Source of the DNA: Bacteroidota bacterium
GTDB lineage: Bacteria > Bacteroidota > Bacteroidia > NS11-12g > UBA9320
Assembly: GCA_016124755.1 (NCBI GenBank)
Contig: WGNA01000028.1
Location: 1-43,488, forward strand
Reading direction: 5' to 3'
DNA: 43,488 bases
Shown here: piece after piece, positions 6,828-16,500 of the stretch
Layout: each line of letters opens with the position of its first letter
Numbering within the stretch: position 1 is the first letter of the stretch
Program-made: the position numbers and the translations under genes
Notes under the pieces: model-generated
Databases searched by the model: none
What the model was told of the DNA's origin: nothing
The model's input: the letters and a program-made list of their open reading frames with translations, nothing else

Positions 6828-7280
6828 TTATTTTTTGGTTTGGAGAGTCCAGCCGTCTGTACTGGCAAGGTTGTGCAATCGGGTTTTAAACGTATTCAGA
6901 ATTTCTGGATGATCCCCGGTGACCACCACTTTTTTATTTGTGTTTTTAAAGTGGTATTCGAAAATCGTGCTGGGAAGATCTGAGACGTAAGCAGGGTAAT
7001 CTACTTTTAATGTATCCCACTGAATGCTGTTTAGCAAAGTAAAGAGGGAGCGGGTTTCTTCGGCATTAAATTGTTTTTCGTATTTGCCGATTTTGTCCGT
7101 GAATCGAGTTCCTTCAAAAATTGCCTTACCGTTTCCGTTTAGCGTGAAGGTGTAGATGGGGCAACTTCCGTAACAGGCGGTTCTTTCAAATTTGATTGAA
7201 GCTGATTTAGGGATTTTGCCGGAATTAGCGCACCCGCCGAATAAAATGGTTAACGTGGTAAGTGCGAGAAATAACCTCAT
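6828..7280 (-). CDS. DUF6438 domain lipoprotein
   Basis: A 150-residue lipoprotein. The N-terminus is a lipoprotein signal peptide ending LFGGC (Cys17), which predicts an envelope anchor. The body carries the FERTACYGSCPIYTFTLNGNG signature near residues 31-51 that I associate with DUF6438, with two closely spaced cysteines, and the rest alternates strand-like segments (TIFEYHFKNTNKKVVVTGDH). Function of the family is not known to me. It lies between the LolA-like gene (9-base gap) and the rhomboid gene (no gap), so it is part of the same transcript. Confidence 0.82.
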   Translation of the reverse strand: MRLFLALTTLTILFGGCANSGKIPKSASIKFERTACYGSCPIYTFTLNGNGKAIFEGTRFTDKIGKYEKQFNAEETRSLFTLLNSIQWDTLKVDYPAYVSDLPSTIFEYHFKNTNKKVVVTGDHPEILNTFKTRLHNLASTDGWTLQTKK

Positions 7281-7289
7281 TACGATGTT

Positions 7290-7940
7290 TTAATCTTTGG
7301 TGAGATCAATCACCTGAACACCCGGATGATCTTTCGTTTCGAACTTAAAAAAGGAGTCGTTGATGTTAATGTTGCCGGAAAAACTGGTAACACCATAGAG
7401 TGACTGCATCCCGTTTTTGCTCAAAACCAACATTTCGTCAATCTTGTGTGCGGCCTTGTCAATACTCAGTTTTACTTTAAAATACGACTTGGTTTTGTTT
7501 TGCGGAGTAAGCTCGATGTGCTGAATTTTTTTGGATCCTTTTAATGTTTCACCTGTGTATTTGTAATCGAAACCTTTTTCATAAACAGTGAAAATTTCTG
7601 AAGGATTTATCTCTTGTCCGTTTGGATCGTATTTCGAAATCTGAACTTCATTTTCACTTTTGAAATAGGTCCACATGGTTTTTCCATCACAATAAATTTC
7701 CTGATCGTCCATGTCGATGCGGAACTTTTTTGCTTTCAGATAAAGCGTTCCGGTTTGTTTGATTTTGGAACCGTTTGCAGGATTGGTAATGGTAATATAA
7801 AAACCCGCTTTAATGGTTTTGTAAGCTTTGTAGGTTTTGCTTACGTCGTCTAAAATTTTGGTTGCCGTTTGGTCTTGTGCGATGATGGTGGGAACCCCGC
7901 TCATTAAGAATGCGAGGAATATCATTAGTGCTTTTTTCAT
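7290..7940 (-). CDS. lolA: LolA-like outer membrane lipoprotein carrier
   Basis: A 216-residue periplasmic protein of the LolA/LolB fold, expected to carry lipoproteins or other lipids across the periplasm. The signal peptide MKKALMIFLAFLMSGVPTIIAQ is followed by the typical start ATKILDDVSKTYKAYKTIKAGF. Further family features are GTLYLKAKKFRIDMDDQEIYCDGKTMWTYF (about residues 61-90) and EIFTVYEKGFDYKY. It follows ftsK by 10 bases. The ftsK-lolA pairing is a recurrent arrangement in Bacteroidota as I recall it, supporting the call. It may not be a strict functional equivalent of the E. coli protein. Confidence 0.87.
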   Translation of the reverse strand: MKKALMIFLAFLMSGVPTIIAQDQTATKILDDVSKTYKAYKTIKAGFYITITNPANGSKIKQTGTLYLKAKKFRIDMDDQEIYCDGKTMWTYFKSENEVQISKYDPNGQEINPSEIFTVYEKGFDYKYTGETLKGSKKIQHIELTPQNKTKSYFKVKLSIDKAAHKIDEMLVLSKNGMQSLYGVTSFSGNININDSFFKFETKDHPGVQVIDLTKD

Positions 7941-7950
7941 GCTGTGCGTG

Positions 7951-10368
7951 TTATCCCGGATCGTTCAAATACTGTTCCAGAGCATACTCATCTGGCATGA
8001 GTACCTGCCTGGCTTTGCTCCCCTCAAAAGGGCCTACAATATTAGCACGTTCGAGCTGATCAATCAAGCGCCCTGCACGGTTGTATCCAATCTTCAATCT
8101 GCGCTGCAACAAAGAAGTACTTCCCTGTTGATGCTGAACCACAATTCTGGCAGCTTCTTCAAACAATGCATCCCTTTCATTCGGATCCAGATCTTCGGTT
8201 ACAGCTGAGCCTTCTTCCTGAACTTCCGGCAACTGATACGCCATCGGATAACCTCTTTGCTCACCAATAAAAGATGTGATCGTCTCAACTTCGGGAGTAT
8301 CAACAAACGGACATTGAAGACGGATCAAATCGCTTCCGGTTGAATAAAGCATGTCTCCTTTTCCAATTAACTGGTCGGCTCCATTACCGTCGAGAATGGT
8401 TCGGGAATCTATTTTAGAACTAACTCTGAATGCAATCCGGGCCGGAAAGTTCGCCTTGATTGTACCTGTAATAATATTAACAGAAGGCCTTTGAGTGGCA
8501 AGAACCAAATGGATACCGACAGCACGTGCGAGTTGAGCAATCCGTGCGATCGGATGTTCTACTTCTTTTCCCGCAGTCATGATAAGATCCGCCACCTCGT
8601 CTATTACCACTACTATATAAGGTAGAAATCGATGCCCTTCATTCGGATTGAGTTTTCGTTGGAGAAATTTCTCATTGTATTCTTTAATGTTTCGAACCAT
8701 CGCATCTTGCAGCAATGCATAACGATTGTCCATTTCTACACAGAGACTGTTCAGTGTTCGGATCACTACCTTGTTATCAGTAATAATGGCGTCGGCATCT
8801 CCGGGAATTTTAGCCAGATAATGTCTTTCGATTCTTTGATAAAGTGTGAGCTCTACTTTTTTGGGATCCACCAAAACGAATTTCAATTCTGACGGATGCT
8901 TCTTATAAAGTAGTGAAACCAGAATGGCGTTTAATCCCACCGACTTGCCTTGCCCTGTTGCGCCGGCCATTAAAAGGTGTGGCATTTTGGCAAGGTCGAC
9001 CACATAAACTTCATTGGAAATTGTTTTTCCCAGACAAACCGGCAGATCAAATTTTGATTGCTGATATTTCTTACTGAGAATATTCGACCGCATCGAAACA
9101 ATTTCCGGTTCTTTATTCGGCACTTCAATTCCGATTGTTCCTTTTCCCGGAATTGGTGCGATAATCCGAATGCCCAGAGCCGCTAATGAAAGGGCGATGT
9201 CGTCTTCGAGATTTTTAATTCTGGAAATTTTGATTCCCGGTGCCGGTACAATTTCAAAAAGAGTAACGGTGGGGCCAATCGTCGCACGAATCTGAGAAAT
9301 TTCAATCTTGTAATTGCGGAGCGTTTCCACAATAAGATCTTTACTTCTCTTTAGATCCTCTTCGCTTACTTCGGTTTTCTTGTCGTTGTATTCGTTCAGA
9401 AAATCGAGTTCGGGAAATTTATAGGAGGATAAATCCAGTCGTGGATCGTATTGCGTATCAAGTCCTTGTCGGGTTGGAGGTTCAACTTCAGAGAAATCAA
9501 TGTGTTCTTCCTCCTCATGCCTTGCAACCACAAAATCGAGTTTGGAATCTGAAGGTTTGGATTCCGCAGCAGGTTCCGGCTCCGGTTTTTTAACCTCTTT
9601 CTTCGGTGGAGGTGCGGGTTCTTCTTTAACAACCTCAATCTGATCTTTTTCAAACAGAGTTTCGGTCGGAACTAAAACATCGATATCATCATAGTCGTCT
9701 GCGAATAAATCTTCCTTTACTTTTTCCTCTTTTTGTTTTTTCCTCCAGGCTAAAAAAGCAGAGAACCGATCGGCAAACCATTGAAAAATATCAATTTCAA
9801 AATTCCATATTAGCACACTTGCCAGAAAGAACAGAAGAAAGAGAACCACACCGATTACACCGGTCATTTGTTCCAGCCATTCGTAAAGCTGAATTCCGAA
9901 AATACCGGCCAGAACCGGACGACTACCATGAAAGAACAAAGCAAGAAACAGCGAACAAAACGTAATGATGAGCACACTGTATTTTAAAGCAACATAGATA
10001 TTGAAGACTCTTGAATTCGTATAAATCCGCAAGCCAATCATCCCAAACAAATAGGGCAGTACGAATGCAGACAAACCAAAGCCGCGGTGCATGAGTTCGA
10101 AAGAAAGATGCGCTCCCCACGACTTCATCCAATTGTGAATTGTTTCCGGATGTCGCTCGAAATAATCAGCACCCGACATGATGCTGTCGTCGCTTTTCCA
10201 GGTGAATAAAAAAGAGATAAACGAGAGCAACATGAAGACGGCGAACAGACAGATGAGACCACCGACAATTTTTCGGGTACGCATATCTTTCAGCAGCAGA
10301 TGCTCCTTCCAGTTACCCGTTTTTTTTGCCGGGTTGTTTTTAGGTTTAGCCGTTTTCTTCTTCGCCAT
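7951..10368 (-). CDS. ftsK: DNA translocase FtsK/SpoIIIE
   Basis: An 805-residue septal DNA pump that clears and aligns chromosome termini during division. The N-terminal ~200 residues contain four or so membrane segments (IVGGLICLFAVFMLLSFISF and others). A charged linker rich in Glu, Lys and Pro follows (about 205-330). The motor begins near residue 340, with Walker A GATGQGKS near 467-474 and Walker B VVVIDEVADLIM near 570. The C-terminal gamma winged-helix domain is present (TSLLQRRLKIGYNRAGRLIDQLE), which normally reads KOPS-type DNA signals. The ATG at 10368 precedes a Lys-rich cytosolic start. A TATTTTTG element sits 17 bases upstream. Confidence 0.97.
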   Translation of the reverse strand: MAKKKTAKPKNNPAKKTGNWKEHLLLKDMRTRKIVGGLICLFAVFMLLSFISFLFTWKSDDSIMSGADYFERHPETIHNWMKSWGAHLSFELMHRGFGLSAFVLPYLFGMIGLRIYTNSRVFNIYVALKYSVLIITFCSLFLALFFHGSRPVLAGIFGIQLYEWLEQMTGVIGVVLFLLFFLASVLIWNFEIDIFQWFADRFSAFLAWRKKQKEEKVKEDLFADDYDDIDVLVPTETLFEKDQIEVVKEEPAPPPKKEVKKPEPEPAAESKPSDSKLDFVVARHEEEEHIDFSEVEPPTRQGLDTQYDPRLDLSSYKFPELDFLNEYNDKKTEVSEEDLKRSKDLIVETLRNYKIEISQIRATIGPTVTLFEIVPAPGIKISRIKNLEDDIALSLAALGIRIIAPIPGKGTIGIEVPNKEPEIVSMRSNILSKKYQQSKFDLPVCLGKTISNEVYVVDLAKMPHLLMAGATGQGKSVGLNAILVSLLYKKHPSELKFVLVDPKKVELTLYQRIERHYLAKIPGDADAIITDNKVVIRTLNSLCVEMDNRYALLQDAMVRNIKEYNEKFLQRKLNPNEGHRFLPYIVVVIDEVADLIMTAGKEVEHPIARIAQLARAVGIHLVLATQRPSVNIITGTIKANFPARIAFRVSSKIDSRTILDGNGADQLIGKGDMLYSTGSDLIRLQCPFVDTPEVETITSFIGEQRGYPMAYQLPEVQEEGSAVTEDLDPNERDALFEEAARIVVQHQQGSTSLLQRRLKIGYNRAGRLIDQLERANIVGPFEGSKARQVLMPDEYALEQYLNDPG

Positions 10369-10384
10369 TTTTCGCCTTCATCAG

Positions 10385-10392
10385 CAAAAATA
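10385..10392 (-). promoter_or_regulatory. Candidate Bacteroidota -7 element for ftsK
   Basis: The minus strand reads TATTTTTG, matching the TANNTTTG -7 consensus, 16 bases before the ftsK ATG. No good -33 TTTG is found at the right distance, so the element is uncertain. It would allow ftsK-lolA and the genes after it to be transcribed separately from rnz. Confidence 0.4.
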
Positions 10393-10445
10393 AAATTGCC
10401 TGTAAGGTACATCACGCGCAGCATCCACGTGAGATTGTGGATGAC

Positions 10446-11351
10446 TCAGAATAATTGAATGGTTTGACCTTCCACGGCCAGAATTGTATCAGCAAAAATG
10501 CCTTTAGCCTCCCTAAGATGTTCTTCAAGATCATCATAACGTGCTGAAAAATGTCCGAGAATAAGCCGATTTGCACCGCATAGTTTCGCAAATTCAGCCG
10601 CTTGTTCCGCCGTTGAGTGAAAGGTCTTTTCTGCCCTGTCTATTAAACTACTCAAATAAGTCGCCTCATGGTAAAGAACAGAAACAGGCGCCATTTTCAT
10701 AGCCAACTCAGATAAAAATAGTGTGTCGGTTACGTAAGCATAACTGCCCGTTGGTTCAATCGGAATGGTCAACTCCTGATTCGGAATTACACGACCACTT
10801 TTATCAATGCCGTCTGCTACTTCTTTAATTTTAGAATATTGGGAAATGTCTATTCCCAACTTTTCACAGACCCCGACATTTAGTTTTAATGTATGTCGCA
10901 ATTCCTCAATTTTAAAAGAAAAGCAAGGGATACGATGAAGTGCTTCGAATACATTACAAACCAAAGATTCCAACTCAATTTTCTGACCTGCTTTTAATTC
11001 GTTGTAGTGGATTTCGTAAGTGAGATAAGCGCTCCCGGAAGAAAAATGCATTTGCAGAATTTCCTTTAATCCGGATGGACCATAAATAAAAAGCTCCTTC
11101 TGCCGCCCATTCAACGACATGGTATTCAACAAACCCGGAAGCCCGAGAATGTGATCTCCATGCAGATGAGAAATAAAAATGTATCGGATTTTTTGAAAAT
11201 TGATTCCGAATTCCAGCATTCGGTTTTGAGTTCCTTCTCCGCAATCCAATAAAATGTGATCACGACCAATCACCAGATACTGACCTGAGTGAAAACGCAC
11301 ACGGGTTGGAGTGGCTGAACTGGTTCCCAGAAATGTAAGCCGGTTATTCAA
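10446..11351 (-). CDS. rnz: Ribonuclease Z
   Basis: A 301-residue metallo-beta-lactamase-fold endonuclease that removes 3' trailers from tRNA precursors. The N-terminus RLTFLGTSSATPT is characteristic. The metal-binding motif HLHGDH is at residues 62-67, and further ligands are in VLYHEATY and LILGHFSARY near the C-terminus. The length fits the short RNase Z form. The stop codon of the upstream STAS-like gene lies 8 bases before its ATG, so the two are cotranscribed. Confidence 0.95.
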   Translation of the reverse strand: MNNRLTFLGTSSATPTRVRFHSGQYLVIGRDHILLDCGEGTQNRMLEFGINFQKIRYIFISHLHGDHILGLPGLLNTMSLNGRQKELFIYGPSGLKEILQMHFSSGSAYLTYEIHYNELKAGQKIELESLVCNVFEALHRIPCFSFKIEELRHTLKLNVGVCEKLGIDISQYSKIKEVADGIDKSGRVIPNQELTIPIEPTGSYAYVTDTLFLSELAMKMAPVSVLYHEATYLSSLIDRAEKTFHSTAEQAAEFAKLCGANRLILGHFSARYDDLEEHLREAKGIFADTILAVEGQTIQLF

Positions 11352-11359
11352 TATCGGTT

Positions 11360-11722
11360 TTAGTCTGAAAAATCTTCGTCCAGTTCTTTTTCCAAACGAT
11401 CCATGAAGACATAATCGATAGCTTCGTCAAGTGAAGGAATCGTGGTTAAACCCTTTTCTTCAAAATCATTTTGTTGTGTATCCCGGATGCCCACAAAAAT
11501 CATTAATCCCGAATTGTCTAATACCAATTCGTTTAGATTCTCCCATTGCTCAATCGTGTCACTATCGAGTTCCTCCGGTAGAATAATTTCAACAATTACA
11601 TAAGGGGTTTCGAGAAGACCTTCCGAGAGTTGGCTACTTATAGCAATCACTTCGCCGGCGCTGAGTTCTTCCGTTATATGAACCAGATTATATTCCTGTT
11701 CTGCCTGTACTTCAAATGCCAT
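11360..11722 (-). CDS. STAS-like small protein upstream of rnz
   Basis: A 120-residue acidic protein. The ATG at 11720-11722 is the sensible start; the frame reaches a TTG two codons earlier. The pattern of alternating hydrophobic strands and helices (YNLVHITEE, TPYVIVEIILPEELD, SGLMIFVGIRDTQQNDFEEKGLTTIPSLDEAIDYVFMDRLEKEL) resembles STAS-domain anti-sigma factor antagonists, though I see no clear phosphorylatable Ser in the usual place. Genes like this occur directly upstream of rnz in other Bacteroidota as far as I recall. The role is unknown. Confidence 0.75.
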   Translation of the reverse strand: MAFEVQAEQEYNLVHITEELSAGEVIAISSQLSEGLLETPYVIVEIILPEELDSDTIEQWENLNELVLDNSGLMIFVGIRDTQQNDFEEKGLTTIPSLDEAIDYVFMDRLEKELDEDFSD

Positions 11723-11786
11723 TTGCAAATTTTCACAAATTTTAAAATTTTATTTTAGCCCACTCAATTTGCAAATCCCAATTCTG

Positions 11787-12554
11787 ATGAAGAAAAGAGC
11801 GTTGATCACCGGAGCAACATCCGGTATTGGAATGGCAACCGCTAAGTTGCTGGCACAACACGGATATAATCTGATATTAACCGGAAGAAGAAACGACCGG
11901 CTTCTTCATCTTGCCGAAGAAATCCAAAACGATCATAAGGTTCAGGTTCACTGTCTCAACTTTGATGTGCGGGATGCCAAATCCGTTGAAGAACACATTC
12001 AGGGTCTTCCCGATAAATTGAAGAAAATAGATGTTTTGGTTAATAATGCAGGACTCGCCAGCGGACTCGATAAAATTCAGGACGGCGATATTGAAGACTG
12101 GAATAAAATGATCGATACCAATGTGAAAGGTCTTCTTTTCATGAGCCGCCAGATAATCCCTCTGATGATCGCAAATGGTCATGGCCATATTGTTAATATC
12201 GGTTCGATTGCCGGAAAGGAAGTTTACCCGAATGGCAATGTGTATTGCGGAACCAAGCACATGGTTGATGCGCTCAATCAGGCGATGCGAAGAGAATTAG
12301 CGGCTGATAATATTAAAGTTTCGGCGGTGAATCCGGGCGCTGTGGAAACCGAATTCTCCATCGTTCGTTTGCACGGTGACGAAACAAAAGCCAAAAGTGT
12401 TTACAACGGATTTGAAAATTTAGTCGCAGAAGATATTGCCGATGCGATATGCTGGGTAATCAGCCGCCCGGAACACGTTAACATCAACGATATTATCATT
12501 ATGCCAAAAGCTCAGCCGGCTGCGGGCGAAATAATCCGCAACAAAGGATTATAA
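11787..12554 (+). CDS. SDR family oxidoreductase (YdfG-like)
   Basis: A 255-residue NAD(P)-dependent short-chain dehydrogenase. From the ATG at 11787, the Rossmann motif TGATSGIG lies at residues 8-15, NNAG near 86-89, and the catalytic Ser-Tyr-Lys set is in NIGSIAGKEVYPNGNVYCGTK. An Arg in LTGRRND after the second strand favours NADP. The overall pattern is closest to the YdfG type that oxidises 3-hydroxy acids such as serine and allo-threonine; that substrate is inferred. The frame is open to a TTG at 11769 but the ATG matches the family start. It is divergent from the STAS-rnz genes with 64 bases between, so promoters for both must lie there. Confidence 0.9.
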   Translation: MKKRALITGATSGIGMATAKLLAQHGYNLILTGRRNDRLLHLAEEIQNDHKVQVHCLNFDVRDAKSVEEHIQGLPDKLKKIDVLVNNAGLASGLDKIQDGDIEDWNKMIDTNVKGLLFMSRQIIPLMIANGHGHIVNIGSIAGKEVYPNGNVYCGTKHMVDALNQAMRRELAADNIKVSAVNPGAVETEFSIVRLHGDETKAKSVYNGFENLVAEDIADAICWVISRPEHVNINDIIIMPKAQPAAGEIIRNKGL

Positions 12555-12564
12555 GTGTTTTTCG

Positions 12565-13377
12565 TTAATAACTAACGTTGCCACTTATTGCTAAATCCCG
12601 GCTGTGAATGCTCATCACCGGTACCTGACAATTATTAATGATTTCCTGAGCGTAAGACCCCATCACCATGCTAATGCTCTCGGTATCGGTCATCATAATT
12701 ACCAAACCCGCTCTGATTTCCTTCCGGTATTTTAAAATTGCTTCCGGCGGTTTTACTCCAAATTCTGCTTTAAACGAAGTATGAATTCCGCGCTCAGCAA
12801 GATAGTCGATGGTTTGTTTACCATATTTCTTCAGTCGGTTTTTGAGTATCGGACCTTTTCCTTTGGAAACACAGTAAACATGAACTTTTGCACCATAAGC
12901 TTTTGCCAACATAGCGGCGTACGGAACCTTTTGGCGGGTTGTTGGCGAGTCGTCGATCGGAAGCAAGATATCCTGAAGCGGGCCATCTTTGGTCGTTTCC
13001 TGAATGGAAATAACCGGACAGTTTGATGCACTCACAATCCGGAAGGCATTGCTCCCGATCCAGAAAGGTTGCCATCCCTCAGAACCGTGAGTTCCCACAA
13101 TTATAAGATCAGCACCAATCTCACTTTCCAAAACACTGATCTCTTTGTAAACTTTGCCGTGTCGTTGAATAAATTCGATCTTCAGTCCGCTGCTTTTAGA
13201 AAGTTCTTCAATATGTTTTACGATTTCATCCGGAACACTCTCGTTCTGAGTCCCAATGTACGCAGCATGCAACTGAGCATTTAATTTTTGCGCCATTTCA
13301 ACACCTTTTTTCAAGGCGATCTGTGCCGATAAAGAATAATCGAATCCTACGAGAATATTTTTTAGACTGAACTCCAT
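12565..13377 (-). CDS. Tandem-domain universal stress protein
   Basis: A 270-residue protein of two UspA domains. The first (residues 1 to about 138) begins LKNILVGFDYS and ends with the ATP-binding signature G-x2-G-x9-G-S, seen as GTHGSEGWQPFWIGS, followed by CPVISIQ. The second (about 147-265) starts DILLPIDDSPTTRQKVPYAAMLA and ends VPVMSIHS; in it the glycine motif is degenerate (MTDTESISMVMGS), so nucleotide binding is likely limited to the first half. Such proteins help cells withstand starvation or stress, with mechanism usually unclear. It converges with the SDR gene, with 10 bases between stop codons. Confidence 0.92.
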   Translation of the reverse strand: MEFSLKNILVGFDYSLSAQIALKKGVEMAQKLNAQLHAAYIGTQNESVPDEIVKHIEELSKSSGLKIEFIQRHGKVYKEISVLESEIGADLIIVGTHGSEGWQPFWIGSNAFRIVSASNCPVISIQETTKDGPLQDILLPIDDSPTTRQKVPYAAMLAKAYGAKVHVYCVSKGKGPILKNRLKKYGKQTIDYLAERGIHTSFKAEFGVKPPEAILKYRKEIRAGLVIMMTDTESISMVMGSYAQEIINNCQVPVMSIHSRDLAISGNVSY

Positions 13378-13526
13378 AAAGCAATTGGTTTTACTTGTAC
13401 GAATATAATCAACTTACACGAAAATGACTAAACCGATCATATTGCGGAGGCCTCATTTTCAACCACATGAACGCATTTAATATTTCCGTATTACAGCCTT
13501 GATTGTAACCCAAAATCCATATTTAA

Positions 13527-16500
13527 TCAATTCACCGAATACCGGATATCCAGTTCATCCAGTGTTTTAAACCAATCGTTATCAGCCGAAATTCGATAAC
13601 CGGAAGAAAACATATCAATCGCATATTTATCGGAAGGATCCGAAATCTGCAACTTCAATAAAACATTGCCTCCGTCGCGTTTGGTAAGTTCGGTAATCCG
13701 ATCCACCACATCGTCGTTCAGTTGTTCTAAATAAAACTTTAGGGTAATCTTCTCTAAGTATTTTTCCCTCACATCCTGCAGATAATCGACGGCCTGAATC
13801 TTAAATTCCTTCTGGGTTTTATCGTAATATTTTTCCTGAATTAATCCGGTAATAAAGAGCATGGCATTAGGTCGGATGTAGCCATTGAATTTAGCGTACT
13901 CATCACCGAACAAAGCAAATTCAAACGAACCCGAGAAATCTTCCAAAACAAAAATGGAGAACGGTTTCCCATTCTTCGACATCCGGTTTTGATGCGAAGT
14001 CACAATTCCCGCAACCTTTACTTTTTGATTTTTAGCGGAGTTAATTTCACCCAAATCTGAAAAGTTTAGTGTGCAGAACAAACGGATATCGTGCGAATAT
14101 GCATCGAGCGGATGTCCCGAAATGTACATTCCAATCACCTGTTTCTCCCGGTTCAATCGCTCCATCTTGCTCCACGGTTCCACTTTCGGTAGCCGGGGTT
14201 CACTCAGTGTTACGCCACTTCCTTCTCCGAACAAAGAAGCCTGTGCGGCCTGCTGACCTGCCTGATACTCATTACCAAATCGCAGTGCGAGTTCGATTCC
14301 GTTCATCCCCAAAGGTTCTTCTTCCGGTTTCTCGAGCAACACTCTTCGGTTGCCCTCCGTCATGTGGTCGAATGCGCCTGCCAACGCCAGAGCTTCCAGC
14401 GATTTTTTATTCACGGTTCGCAGATTCACTCTTTTCGTGAGATCAAACAAACTTGCATAGGGCCCGTTTTCCTGCCGGTTAAGAACAATTTCTTCTGCCG
14501 CTGCCTCTCCTACTCCTTTAATAGCTGCCATTCCAACCCGAATCTTTCCTTCTGCATTTACCGAAAACGAGAGCAGACTTTCATTCACATCCGGACTTAA
14601 AACCTCGAGTTTCATGTTGCGGCATTCCTCCATGAAAATCCCGAGTTTTTTAATGTCACTCATGTGGTGCGTTAAAACCGCTGACATGAATTCAGCAGGA
14701 TAATGCGCTTTCAGATAAGCTGTATGAAATGCAACCACCGAATAACAGGTTGCATGACTTTTATTAAAAGCGTACGCCGCAAAAGCTTCCCAATCTTTCC
14801 AGACTTTCTCCATCACTTTGGGATCGTGATTCCGCTCGGTCGATTGCTCGATAAACATCGGTTTGAGTTTATCCAGTAGTTCGCGGTTCTTCTTTCCCAT
14901 CGCCTTCCGCAGCGTATCCGCCTGTCCTTTGGTAAAGCCGGCCAATTTTTGGGAAAGCAACATCACCTGCTCCTGATAAACCGTGATTCCGTAAGTCTCT
15001 TCGAGATTATCCTTCATCTCCGGATCGTCGTAAACAATCTCTTCGCGACCGTGTTTTCGATTGATAAAGTTCGGAATGTATTCCATCGGTCCCGGGCGGT
15101 ACAGGGCGTTCATAGCAATGAGATCTTCGAACTTGGTGGGTTTGAGCTGACGAAGGTTTTTCTGCATTCCCTCCGATTCAAACTGGAAAATACCCACCGT
15201 GGATCCCCGCTGAAAAAGTTCAAATGTGAGTTCGTCGTCGAGCGGAATATCATCCACAATCAATTCGATTCCGTGGCGCTGTTTAACCTGTTCCACGGCA
15301 TCTTTAATAATGGAAAGCGTGCGCAAACCAAGGAAGTCCATCTTCAGCAAACCGGCACTTTCCACCACGCTGTTATCGAATTGCGTAACCAAAAGATCAG
15401 AATCTCTGGCCGTTGTTACCGGAATCAGATTCGTGATTTCCTCAGGTGTTATAATTACTCCGCATGCATGAATTCCCGTGTTTCGCACCGAACCCTCAAG
15501 CATAGTTGCCTCTTTTAAAACCTGGCCTTCGAGGTCGTCGTGATCGGCAATCTTCCGGAGCTCTTCAACGCTCATCATCTGATCCGGGTTGAGTTTGCTT
15601 TTCAGAACTTTCACATCTTCATGAAAGATTTTATTCAGCGAAATATCCGGGACCATTTTGGCGATCCGGTCAACCTGAGGAAGCGGGAGATTTAAAACCC
15701 GCCCGACATCCCGAATCGAAGATTTGGCCGCCATCGAACCATACGTGATAATTTGGGCCACGTTGTTTCGTCCGTATTTATCAATCACATAATCGATAAC
15801 CTTTCCACGGCCGATGTCGTCGAAATCGATATCAATATCTGGAAGGCTTACACGCTCCGGATTCAGAAAACGCTCAAACAGGAGATCGTACTTAATCGGA
15901 TCCACATTGGTAATTCCGATACAATATGCCACAGCAGATCCGGCCGCCGAGCCTCTTCCCGGTCCAACCGAAACACCGAGATTTCTGGCCGCGGTCGTAA
16001 AATCTTGTACAATTAGAAAGTATCCCGGATAACCGGTATTAGCGATGGTTGCCAATTCAAAATCGAGACGTTCGCGAATGGTTTCGGTAATCTCTCCGTA
16101 TCGTTTTCGCGCTCCTTCGTAGGTAAGATGTCGCAGGTATTCGTTCTGATCGGTAAATCCGGGTGGAAGAACAAAGTGCGGCAAAAGCACATCGCGCTTC
16201 AGTTGCGGCGGAGTGATTTTGTCAATAATCAGATTCGTATTGTCGAGTGCTTCCGGAACGTCTTTAAACTTCTGAAGCATCTCTTCCTGCGTTTTGAAAT
16301 AAAACTGGCTGTTGGGAAATCCGAACCGGAAATTTTTCCCGTCGCCAACCGGTGTACTCTGCAGATCACCCGTATTAATGCACAACAAAATATCGTGTGC
16401 ATTAAAGTCGTCTTCGTTTACATAATGCGAGTCGTTGGTGGCGATTACCGGAACGTTGTACTTCTTCGACCACTTCAACAGAACCTGATTCACATCTTCC

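Noticed and set aside
12565-12576. Hairpin CGTTA/TAACG as terminator between SDR and uspA
   Set aside because: Only five base pairs and no T-run on either strand.
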